Assembly: GCA_002480935.1 (NCBI GenBank)
Contig: DLDC01000036.1
Coordinates: forward strand, 6,925-23,456
Direction: 5' to 3'
Source: Prevotella sp. UBA7782
Lineage (GTDB): Bacteria > Bacteroidota > Bacteroidia > Bacteroidales > Bacteroidaceae
Length of the DNA stretch: 16,532 nucleotides
The position numbers and the translations under genes are program-made. The first letter of the stretch is position 1. Each line of letters starts with the position of its first letter. Positions 1 through 5,354 of this stretch are shown here, piece by piece. The notes under the pieces were generated by a model, which saw only the letters and a list, made by a program, of their open reading frames with translations, was not told where the DNA came from and ran no database searches.

Positions 1-98
1 CGGCCTTCATTGCGGCCTTCAAACGTTTTGCCGGGCTCACCCCTTCTGAGTATATCAAGATTTCGGCACAGGCCAATGTGGAGCGTGAGGCAAGCTGA
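1..98 (+). CDS. AraC-family transcriptional regulator, C-terminal end (partial)
   Basis: Reading from base 3 gives about 31 residues ending at a TGA at 96-98. They include AFIAAFKRFAGLTPSEYIK, which matches the end of the second helix-turn-helix of AraC/XylS regulators (usual form FsraFKRyfGmTPseYrk). In this family the C-terminal double HTH binds DNA and the missing N-terminal part senses a ligand or belongs to a hybrid two-component sensor, which is common in Bacteroidota. Nothing can be said about the effector because the gene starts outside the window. It belongs to the host flank rather than the prophage. Confidence 0.8.
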   Translation, partial: AFIAAFKRFAGLTPSEYIKISAQANVEREAS

Positions 99-150
99 CA
101 GCCGCGCCATATAGTCGGCAACAGCCTTGTGCCTGGGCTTTTCTCCTTGG

Positions 151-172
151 ACAGGCGGCTCTTCCTGCCTGT
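151..172 (+). terminator. weak hairpin after the AraC-family gene
   Basis: ACAGGC at 151-156 pairs with GCCTGT at 167-172, with two more possible G-C pairs after a one-base bulge. No T-run follows, so it is at best a weak or factor-dependent terminator. The rest of the 99-313 spacer shows nothing else apart from the promoter element before the LRR gene. Confidence 0.25.
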
Positions 173-278
173 GTATAAGTGGCTGATTATGGCTGGGTTT
201 CAGTGCTATATTGTTTGAATTTTGATTTTTCAAACATTCTTTATGTAATGTAATGAAACACTCTGCGCCTTTTTTGCT

Positions 279-286
279 TAAATTTG
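279..286 (+). promoter_or_regulatory. Bacteroidota -7 promoter element for the LRR gene
   Basis: TAAATTTG matches the Bacteroidota housekeeping sigma -7 consensus TAnnTTTG exactly and lies 27 bases before the ATG at 314. No clear TTTG is present at the expected -33 distance, so the promoter call rests on the -7 element and its position. Confidence 0.5.
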
Positions 287-313
287 CAGCTGTACTTATA
301 CCCGTAATAGATT

Positions 314-1177
314 ATGAAGAAGTTTACTTTTCTGCTTTTCTTAGTTTGTGGTGTGATGGCTTGCAAAGCCCAAACCTTTGTAGAAAACGGCATCACCTAC
401 TCTGTACTGACCGACTCTACCGTTGCCGTGGCAAGCAACAAGGGCGCTTATGCAGGCGCAGTGACCGTTCCTGCCACCGTGACACACAACGATTCGGCTT
501 TCCACGTGGTGGCTGTGGCTGCGCGGGCCTTTCAAGCCAGCAAGGCACTCACATCGGTTACACTGCCCGAAAGTGTCACTACGCTGGGCAATTATGCCTT
601 CAACCAGTGCACGGCACTCACCACAGTGCATCTGCCAGAGAGCCTGACAGAAGTGCCTAACTACACTTTCTACTTCTGCACATCGCTCACCTCGGTCAAC
701 ATTCCGGCGGGCATCACACGCGTGGGACGCTCGGCCTTCTCTTATTGCACGGCGCTATCAAACCTCACACTGCCTGCCACGTGCACCGAACTGGGCGGTT
801 CGGCCTTCTTGGGCTGTGGCCTGACCACGTTCGAAGTGCCTCAGGGCGTGACTCTCATACCCTCTTATTGCTTCTCATCGTGTGTAAATCTTTCCAAGAT
901 AACCCTGCCTTCGTCGCTCGACTCTATAGCTGCCGATGGCTTCCAGGCTTGTTCCTCGCTCACCAGTATCACCCTTCCGGCCAGCCTGCACGGCATGGGC
1001 ACCATGGCTTTTGCCTCTTGCTCCGGTCTGGTGTCAGTGACCGTGCCCGACGGAGTGGCCTATGTGGGCAACCAATGCTTTTACAACTGCCCCAACCTGC
1101 AGCGTGTTACGCTGGGCAAGGGCGTGCGCTCGTTGGGCTCGGATGTGTTTACAGAATATAGTACAATAATTTTATAA
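314..1177 (+). CDS. Secreted BspA-like leucine-rich repeat (LRR_5) protein, probably truncated at its 3' end
   Basis: A 287-residue protein. An N-terminal signal peptide (MKK, a hydrophobic stretch at about 4-16, then ACKAQ) predicts export. VMAC is only a poor lipobox, so a lipoprotein is possible but unsure. From about residue 70 there are eight to nine 23-residue repeats of the LRR_5/BspA type: L-x-x-[VI]-x-[LV]-P, a short run, then a[FC]xxC, with a conserved Cys closing most repeats. BspA-like proteins act at the cell surface or are secreted, with roles in adhesion. The last repeat reads GSDVFTE, but instead of the usual Cys and the start of another repeat it ends within seven residues (YSTIIL) and enters AT-rich DNA. 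No C-terminal sorting domain is present. I infer that prophage insertion cut the original gene here. Confidence 0.85.
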   Translation: MKKFTFLLFLVCGVMACKAQTFVENGITYSVLTDSTVAVASNKGAYAGAVTVPATVTHNDSAFHVVAVAARAFQASKALTSVTLPESVTTLGNYAFNQCTALTTVHLPESLTEVPNYTFYFCTSLTSVNIPAGITRVGRSAFSYCTALSNLTLPATCTELGGSAFLGCGLTTFEVPQGVTLIPSYCFSSCVNLSKITLPSSLDSIAADGFQACSSLTSITLPASLHGMGTMAFASCSGLVSVTVPDGVAYVGNQCFYNCPNLQRVTLGKGVRSLGSDVFTEYSTIIL

Positions 1178-1200
1178 GGTCATAGAAATTTTGAAACTTT
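1150..1200. other. Candidate left attachment site (attL region)
   Basis: At about 1150-1160 the sequence changes from GC-rich repeat-coding DNA to AT-rich non-coding DNA, and the LRR repeat breaks off in mid-unit. The integrase gene begins about 200 bases further on. This is the expected layout of an attL inside a host gene. The core cannot be defined because attR lies outside the window. Confidence 0.4.
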
Positions 1201-1294
1201 GAATATTTGTAATTGCTTGATAATTAGAGCATACCAAATTATTCTTATTTATTCTAAAATATACTGATTTCAAAATTAATCAAATCTTATCAAA
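1190..1294. repeat. Paired short direct repeats before the integrase gene
   Basis: Three pairs of short direct repeats occur in this AT-rich spacer: TTTGAA at 1190-1195 and 1198-1203, TTATTCT at 1239-1245 and 1249-1255, and ATCAAA at 1279-1284 and 1289-1294. The last two pairs are spaced by exactly 10 bases. TTCAAA at 1269-1274 is the reverse complement of the first motif. Possible integrase arm-type or accessory protein sites, but AT-rich DNA gives such repeats by chance. Confidence 0.25.
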
Positions 1295-1337
1295 AATTAT
1301 TGCTACGTTTGTGTAACGTTTCTCAGATTATTTTTCT

Positions 1338-1345
1338 TATCTTTG
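1338..1345 (+). promoter_or_regulatory. Bacteroidota -7 promoter element for the integrase gene
   Basis: TATCTTTG matches TAnnTTTG and lies 27 bases upstream of the ATG at 1373. It sits in CTTATCTTTGCA (1336-1347), a 12-base stretch found again at the early promoter (3886-3897). A TTTG at 1308-1311 is 26 bases upstream, further than the usual spacing of about 19-21. Confidence 0.55.
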
Positions 1346-1372
1346 CAACCGTAATCTTCTTATTTATGGCTT

Positions 1373-2806
1373 ATGGTAACAATAATCTGTCGCAAGTACG
1401 GCAACACTGATTCGGTGATGCTGTCTGTCCGGATCAAGTCGGGCGACTTCAACAGTGCCGTGGCGCTGGGCATCAGTGTGAGCGCTGCGCGCTGGATGCT
1501 GCTTAGCTCCACTCTCAAACAGGCGCGCACTTCTTATCGTCGTGGTACCACGATTTTCATTGATGATGTACTCACTTCCAAACTCTGGGACTTGCTAAAG
1601 CGCCTCATGGCTCAGGATAAGGCCGGAATTATCACGCACAAGAGCGTTGATGAGGCTATCCGGGCAACCCTTCATCAGGACGAATTAGAGGAGCTTAAAC
1701 GCTCGCAAAAGGAGAAGGATGAAATGGATAAGCTTCGCGCACTGGCTAACAAGACAACGCTCAACAAGTTTATTCAGAAGTATTATGAGGACTGCCGGGA
1801 TGGCGTGCGCCTGAAACGTGGTAGCACAAAGAAGCAATCTCCCATGATGGTGAAACTGTATCGTGGATTTATCCACGTATTCAACGACTACCAAAAAGAT
1901 AAGCATAGGGTGGTAGACTGGGACGACGTTACTCTTGATCTCTTCTATGATTTCAAATCATGGATGGTTGAAAAACGACAGTATGCACCTAACACAATAG
2001 TTCTCCAGTTCAGGATCTTCAAAACCATGTTGCGCGCTGCCAGGGAAATGAAGCTCACGACGACGGACGACTTCATGAGCGATAGATGGAACCTCTCAGC
2101 CGAGGAGGTAGATAACATCTGGATCCCGAAGGACCGGCTAAAGCAAATGCACGAGTTTGATGTAACCGATGAGGCTAATCTTGAATCACATATCAATAAA
2201 CTCTCACGTGTGGAGCTGCCAAAACAGGAGCGTGCGGATCTGCTTCTCTTCATCAAGTATGAGCGTCACCGGCAATGGCTCGCGGATGCAAAGGATATAT
2301 TCTTACTCGCTTGTTCTATTGGCCAACGTAAATCTGACTTCATGCGAGTGAACAACAAAATGCTCATCAACTTCAATGGCCGCGACTTCATTCAGCTCAC
2401 TCAACAGAAAACGGGGAAGATGGTGTATATTCCTGTGAACAATGTCGTGCGTGAAGTATTGCTGAAGCATGGTGGCACGCTGCCAAAGATGCAGTCTCAG
2501 AAGCTTGTTGATTTGGTTAGAAAGATTGCGCTTATGCTCGGATGGACAGAGGATGCAGGAATAGAGACGCAGAAGGGCAACATGGCCTATCCTTCACACA
2601 AGAAGTTCTGGGAGTGCATCAAGACACACACGGCGCGGCGCACATTTGCCACAAACGCTTATCGGGATGGCGTGCCACTGCCGGCAATACAGGCGGTAAC
2701 GGGCCACTCATCAGAAGGTATGCTCCGAAAGTATCTCAAACTGGACAGCAAGGAGCGCGCCTTGATGGCTGCTGACGCTCTGGCCAAGGTAGCCAACAAC
2801 TTCTAA
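1373..2806 (+). CDS. int: Tyrosine recombinase, phage integrase
   Basis: A 477-residue site-specific recombinase of the tyrosine (phage integrase) family, expected to insert and, with an excisionase, excise the element through a 3'-phosphotyrosine intermediate. The layout is N-terminal arm-binding region (about 1-90), a linker rich in charged residues, a SAM-like core-binding domain (about 125-230) and the catalytic domain (about 280-470). Likely catalytic residues are R319 (in GQRKSD), K346 (QQKTGK), H419 and R422 (HTARRTFAT), H445 (TGHSSEGM) and the nucleophile Y454 (RKYLK). All expected residues are present, so the enzyme looks intact. Its length is somewhat above the usual 380-420 for Bacteroidota integrases because of the long N-terminal part. 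An out-of-frame ATG at 1366 was not used. The stop overlaps that of the convergent gene by a few bases. Confidence 0.95.
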   Translation: MVTIICRKYGNTDSVMLSVRIKSGDFNSAVALGISVSAARWMLLSSTLKQARTSYRRGTTIFIDDVLTSKLWDLLKRLMAQDKAGIITHKSVDEAIRATLHQDELEELKRSQKEKDEMDKLRALANKTTLNKFIQKYYEDCRDGVRLKRGSTKKQSPMMVKLYRGFIHVFNDYQKDKHRVVDWDDVTLDLFYDFKSWMVEKRQYAPNTIVLQFRIFKTMLRAAREMKLTTTDDFMSDRWNLSAEEVDNIWIPKDRLKQMHEFDVTDEANLESHINKLSRVELPKQERADLLLFIKYERHRQWLADAKDIFLLACSIGQRKSDFMRVNNKMLINFNGRDFIQLTQQKTGKMVYIPVNNVVREVLLKHGGTLPKMQSQKLVDLVRKIALMLGWTEDAGIETQKGNMAYPSHKKFWECIKTHTARRTFATNAYRDGVPLPAIQAVTGHSSEGMLRKYLKLDSKERALMAADALAKVANNF

Positions 2807-3087
2807 CTTTTCATCCGGACAATAACGTCTTTCAAAGCCTCCACTTGCGCCTGGAGGCTTTTTATTTGCTCCTTATCTTCGTTGTGGCCGTCGGCGTCGG
2901 CCTCATCAAAGAAGTAACCCACTGGCACACCATAGAAGGCGGCTATCCTTTCCAACAGATCGGTTTGGAAGGGGCGCTGCTTGTGTATGATATTCCACAT
3001 CGTTTGGTAGGTGGTGCCCATCTTCTTGGCATCACCGTACTTGTCTGTGCTCTTTTCGTAGAGCTGCTTCAATCGGTCTGTGTTCAT
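2803..3087 (-). CDS. XRE-like helix-turn-helix regulator with coiled-coil tail
   Basis: A 94-residue protein if translation starts at the ATG at 3087-3085. An upstream in-frame ATG at 3150 would add 21 residues that look non-coding, and AAGGTGG just before 3087 suits a ribosome binding site. Residues about 14-60 (YGDAKKMGTTYQTMWNIIHK, then LLERIAAFYGVPVGYFF) resemble phage XRE/Cro-type HTH domains with a short helical core. The last 25 residues (EQIKSLQAQVEALKDVIVRM) form a heptad-like coiled coil suited to dimerisation. The start overlaps the stop of the membrane gene (3084-3087) in an ATGA arrangement, suggesting translational coupling. Likely a second immunity or integrase-control regulator; the target is unknown. 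Confidence 0.7.
   Translation of the reverse strand: MNTDRLKQLYEKSTDKYGDAKKMGTTYQTMWNIIHKQRPFQTDLLERIAAFYGVPVGYFFDEADADGHNEDKEQIKSLQAQVEALKDVIVRMKS
2834..2867 (+). terminator. Rho-independent terminator for the integrase transcript
   Basis: AAAGCCTCCA (2834-2843) and TGGAGGCTTT (2852-2861) form a perfect 10-base-pair stem with an 8-base loop, followed by a T-rich tail (2861-2867). It starts 28 bases after the integrase stop. It lies inside the coding region of the opposing HTH gene, where it encodes part of the C-terminal helix. Confidence 0.75.
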
Positions 3088-3467
3088 TTTGATGCCACCT
3101 TGAAAAGAATTATACAAAACAATACGAATACTATAATATTGCTGACACAAACTATTCTATTGAAAGTTACACTATATTGAAAGAAAAGCCAAATATTTGA
3201 TGCAATCAATGCTATTGGTGTGAAAATAGTAAAAAACACATTAATTTTTCCAGGCCCAAGAATACTTAATCGGCTATTCAATTTGACACCATGTTTTTCT
3301 GCAAAATAAGCAGCTCCTATATACTGCATCTTAACATAAGCTAAAACAAATGCACACGTAGTAACAGTAATCACGGTCAAATTTTGTAATAATCCGTCCG
3401 TAAACCACATGACAACGAATGATATTATCAGTAATAAATGGCAACCTATATAGACTAAGCCTTTCAT
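3084..3467 (-). CDS. Small multi-pass membrane protein of the immunity cluster
   Basis: A 127-residue hydrophobic protein with about four predicted membrane helices (roughly 4-22, 30-47, 73-95 and 104-123) and a hydrophilic middle (KHGVKLNSR). No enzyme motif was recognised. It lies between two HTH regulator genes on the same strand: 19 bases after the CI-like gene and overlapping the XRE-like gene by four bases. Small membrane proteins at this position in prophages often serve in superinfection exclusion or lysogenic conversion, but here that is only inferred from context. Its DNA is more AT-rich than the rightward genes. Confidence 0.65.
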   Translation of the reverse strand: MKGLVYIGCHLLLIISFVVMWFTDGLLQNLTVITVTTCAFVLAYVKMQYIGAAYFAEKHGVKLNSRLSILGPGKINVFFTIFTPIALIASNIWLFFQYSVTFNRIVCVSNIIVFVLFCIILFKVASK

Positions 3468-3486
3468 ATTTTTGGTTTGAGATTAA

Positions 3487-3813
3487 TTATCCAACATTCA
3501 CCATCCCACCATGGTTCTTCTTTAACCCAACAACTTCGCGAAGAACACTATTCTCCGCACGAAGTTGAATAATCTCGTCGTGCTCACTTGTTGAAACACG
3601 CTCTGACCGAAGCATATCACCTTCTCCGCCACTTAGAAGCCAGTCACCTGAAAGACCTTCGCATTTTGAATACACCAATTCAATATCAAAAGATTGGCGT
3701 TTTATCCAAGTATTGATAGTCTGAGGTGCTACACCTAACATGTTAGCAAACTTAGCTTTATTCCCATCTGTATAATGAGATATAAGTTCTTCGAGCATTT
3801 CTTTCTTATCCAT
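3487..3813 (-). CDS. CI-like phage repressor, HTH domain protein
   Basis: A 108-residue protein. Residues 18-42 (NKAKFANMLGVAPQTINTWIKR) form a helix-turn-helix, followed by the D-x-E-L-V-Y-x-K-C-E-G-L-S-G-D-W-L-L-S-G-x-G pattern (about 43-64) typical of the Bacteroidota bacteriophage CI repressor HTH family. The C-terminal part (EIIQLRAENSVLREVVGLK) looks like a coiled coil. No S24 self-cleavage domain follows, so induction by RecA-driven autoproteolysis is not expected and release of repression must work otherwise. It is the first gene of the leftward operon and faces the divergent control region, the position of a lysogeny repressor. Confidence 0.8.
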   Translation of the reverse strand: MDKKEMLEELISHYTDGNKAKFANMLGVAPQTINTWIKRQSFDIELVYSKCEGLSGDWLLSGGEGDMLRSERVSTSEHDEIIQLRAENSVLREVVGLKKNHGGMVNVG

Positions 3814-3840
3814 AGTCTAAAACGTTAAAAAGTTCAAAAT

Positions 3841-3857
3841 GAATATTAAAAGTATTC
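3841..3857. promoter_or_regulatory. Candidate operator in the divergent control region
   Basis: GAATA at 3841-3845 and TATTC at 3853-3857 form an inverted repeat around a 7-base A/T-rich centre. It lies between the CI-like repressor gene and the rightward promoter, where a repressor operator is expected. A wider inverted pair, AAAACG near 3819 and CGTTTT at 3857-3862, encloses it. Short arms in AT-rich DNA make this tentative. Confidence 0.3.
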
Positions 3858-3887
3858 GTTTTGCTTGCTTTGTTAATTCATATTGCT

Positions 3888-3895
3888 TATCTTTG
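3888..3895 (+). promoter_or_regulatory. Early rightward promoter, -7 element
   Basis: TATCTTTG matches TAnnTTTG, 28 bases before the first rightward ATG at 3924. It shares CTTATCTTTGCA with the integrase promoter. TTTG sequences at 3869-3872 and 3860-3863 are candidate -33 elements at 15 and 24 bases, neither ideal. The leader has no Shine-Dalgarno but a repeated AGTAAATAAGTAAGTA-type A/T-rich stretch, as is usual in Bacteroidota. Confidence 0.6.
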
Positions 3896-3923
3896 CACCA
3901 TAAAGTTAGTAAATAAGTAAGTA

Positions 3924-4124
3924 ATGAGCAAGAAAAAAGCAGAAAAACAGCCTATTGCACCTGCACTTCGGGCGCTTTCTTTAGGCAAGTGCACAGTGTT
4001 CAAGCTTCATCGCCTGGCTACTGTGAAGAACACCTGTTCTTATCTCTCTCTCACGGAAGGTATGCAGTTCTCTACACACCTCAACCGGACAGACAAAGTT
4101 ATTGAAGTCACTCGTACACGCTAA
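3924..4124 (+). CDS. Small basic hypothetical protein, first gene of the rightward operon
   Basis: A 66-residue lysine/arginine-rich protein (MSKKKAEKQPIAPALRALSLG at the N-terminus, ending VIEVTRTR). No family was recognised. It follows the early promoter directly and its TAA overlaps the next ATG (TAATG), so the two are likely translated together. Position and charge suit a nucleic-acid-binding or Cro-like early regulator, but no HTH can be seen. Confidence 0.65.
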   Translation: MSKKKAEKQPIAPALRALSLGKCTVFKLHRLATVKNTCSYLSLTEGMQFSTHLNRTDKVIEVTRTR

Positions 4125-4438
4125 TGGAAAACTTGATGTCTATAATCAACTCTGGTGCTGGCAACACGCTTCTTGTGGTGTCGCTCGCCGATCTCAAAGC
4201 CTTTGCTGATTCCCTCATCAGCAAGACTGTGAAGGTTGTTGAGGCTCAGTACCAGGATGAGAATTATACCATCGAAGAGGCTGCCAAGTATCTCAAGGTA
4301 ACACCGGCCACTGTCTATAACTATATCAGTGACGGCAAACTCACTCCACAGAAGATAGGCGGTCGCACGCTCATCAGCCGGTTCAACATTCAATCGGCAC
4401 TCAACTCAGGAGCAATCAAGAAGTATAAACACTTATAA
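4124..4438 (+). CDS. Excisionase-family helix-turn-helix DNA-binding protein
   Basis: A 104-residue protein. Residues 48-86 (YTIEEAAKYLKVTPATVYNY, then GKLTPQKIGGRTLIS) match the HTH_17/excisionase family, a MerR-like winged helix with the pattern T-x-x-E-A-A-x-x-L-x-V-[ST]-x-x-T-[VI]-x-x-x-[IL]-x-x-G-x-L-x-x-x-x-x-G-x-x-x. The N-terminal 45 residues form a probable helix (SLADLKAFADSLISKTVKVVEAQ), an arrangement common in Bacteroidetes mobile elements. Likely roles are recombination directionality factor or early regulator. It overlaps the previous stop by one base. Confidence 0.8.
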   Translation: MENLMSIINSGAGNTLLVVSLADLKAFADSLISKTVKVVEAQYQDENYTIEEAAKYLKVTPATVYNYISDGKLTPQKIGGRTLISRFNIQSALNSGAIKKYKHL

Positions 4439-4448
4439 GCTTCGATAT

Positions 4449-4850
4449 ATGAAAACAAATGTAATCTTCCGTAAAGATGGTTCCATCATGTGGGGAAATG
4501 TTATGATTGGGACCTGGAAAACTACCAATAGTCACGGCTATGGTACAGTGTGTAACTTCGACGGCCTTGTTAAGCTTGGCGAAATGATCTATTCAAGACG
4601 TGCGGATGCTGCTCTTGATATAGAGCGCAAGGTTGCTAAGCACATGTGGGCCGTGGTGATTAATGGCTCCGAGGTGGTAGGCATCACTCCGGATCAGTTC
4701 TACGGCCAACGTGTCGTCGTGCGTCTCTACATGCGCGGCGAGAAGTCGGCGGCCCTCACTCCTCTCTACCGCCTGTGGCGCTCCATGTGGGACCATAGCA
4801 ACATAGAGAACTATAACGAACTTCCGTCCATGATCCTGGGCAATCACTAA
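4449..4850 (+). CDS. Hypothetical phage protein
   Basis: A 133-residue protein, not recognised. The N-terminal half contains a probable beta-rich part (NVIFRKDGSIMWGNVMIGTW, then a Gly-Tyr-Gly run) and a helix with RRADAALDIERKVAKHMW. The C-terminal part ends with LPSMILGNH. It lies 10 bases after the excisionase-like gene in the same operon, and codon use and GC content match its neighbours. No membrane segment, signal or metal-binding pattern is visible. Confidence 0.7.
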   Translation: MKTNVIFRKDGSIMWGNVMIGTWKTTNSHGYGTVCNFDGLVKLGEMIYSRRADAALDIERKVAKHMWAVVINGSEVVGITPDQFYGQRVVVRLYMRGEKSAALTPLYRLWRSMWDHSNIENYNELPSMILGNH

Positions 4851-4867
4851 CTTAAAACACTACGACT

Positions 4868-4996
4868 ATGAAGGAATTATTAGAAGATTATCGTCGTGAA
4901 GGTTTCACGCTCCGTGAATGGATTATCTACGGCGTTCTATATCCTTTAGGCCTCTTCGGCGCTGTGCTGCTTGGTGGCCTCTTTGAAACGCTCTAA
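4868..4996 (+). CDS. Small single-pass membrane protein (42 residues)
   Basis: An ORF of 42 codons starting MKELLEDYRREGFTLREW. It continues into one hydrophobic segment (about residues 18-39: WIIYGVLYPLG, then LFGAVLLGGLF) and ends in ETL. A charged N-terminal part followed by a single membrane helix suggests a real membrane protein. It sits 17 bases after the preceding gene and its codon use resembles its neighbours. No function is recognised. Confidence 0.6.
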   Translation: MKELLEDYRREGFTLREWIIYGVLYPLGLFGAVLLGGLFETL

Positions 4997-5038
4997 GCAT
5001 ACGATTAACTACATAGATAAGTAACGTTAGAAAACATC

Positions 5039-5069
5039 GGCTGCATACTGTTATGAAACAGTTGCAGCC
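5039..5069 (+). promoter_or_regulatory. RNA hairpin in the leader of the cysteine-rich gene
   Basis: GGCTGCA (5039-5045) plus ACTGTT (5047-5052) pair with AACAGT (5057-5062) plus TGCAGCC (5063-5069): a 13-base-pair stem with a single bulged T and a 4-base loop. No T-run follows, so it is not a standard terminator. It may be an attenuator, a processing signal or a protein-binding site. It contains an in-frame ATG (5053), which argues for translation of the next gene from 5095. Confidence 0.5.
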
Positions 5070-5094
5070 TCAACTAAAAACACTTCTGACTATT

Positions 5095-5337
5095 ATGGCA
5101 AAGAAATATAAACAGGGCACTACCTGTGCCCAATGCATAGCGGCTCACCTCTACCGGCATAACACTTACGATCCTATCCTTCGCGAGTGTAAGAAACGGC
5201 CGTTGCCGTCGTCTGATCTCTCCGGCAACATCTACGAAGTAGACGTGGCCAGTCGGCCAGGTTGTGAGCGTTTTGATGAGGCCAAAGTGCCAAACGTTGT
5301 TCACGACTATGCCCTGAAAGAAAGGGTCTCTGCTTAA
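5095..5337 (+). CDS. Small cysteine-rich protein, possible metal-binding
   Basis: An 80-residue protein when started at 5095 (MAKKYKQGTT). An alternative start at 5053 lies inside the hairpin and adds 14 residues of unlikely sequence. Cysteines C11, C14, C32 and C57 form a CxxC pair plus two single Cys, with the pattern T-C-A-Q-C, E-C-K-K-R, and R-P-G-C-E-R-F. Similar small four-Cys proteins are frequent in Bacteroidales phages and conjugative elements, and probably bind zinc. Function unknown. Confidence 0.7.
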   Translation: MAKKYKQGTTCAQCIAAHLYRHNTYDPILRECKKRPLPSSDLSGNIYEVDVASRPGCERFDEAKVPNVVHDYALKERVSA

Positions 5338-5342
5338 CTTGT

Positions 5343-5347
5343 GGAGG
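5343..5347 (+). promoter_or_regulatory. Shine-Dalgarno-like site before the replication-type gene
   Basis: GGAGG lies seven bases before the ATG at 5355. Most genes here lack a Shine-Dalgarno, as is usual in Bacteroidota, so this one is unusual and supports the chosen start. Confidence 0.5.
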
Positions 5348-5354
5348 CATCTGT

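Noticed and set aside
253..660. 135-codon frame overlapping the LRR gene
   Set aside because: Different frame from a clear signal peptide and regular LRR repeats; product is Cys/Arg-rich without pattern.
314..1177. CRISPR-like or satellite repeat in the LRR gene
   Set aside because: The regularity is at protein level (23-residue LRR units) and the DNA units are strongly diverged without spacers.
1150..1372. tRNA gene as integration target
   Set aside because: No cloverleaf, anticodon arm or T-loop sequence could be found near the junction; the region is plain AT-rich DNA next to the LRR gene.
2845..3180. 111-codon plus-strand frame opposite the XRE-like gene
   Set aside because: Shadow of the HTH gene, which has recognisable HTH and coiled-coil sequence and a coupled start.
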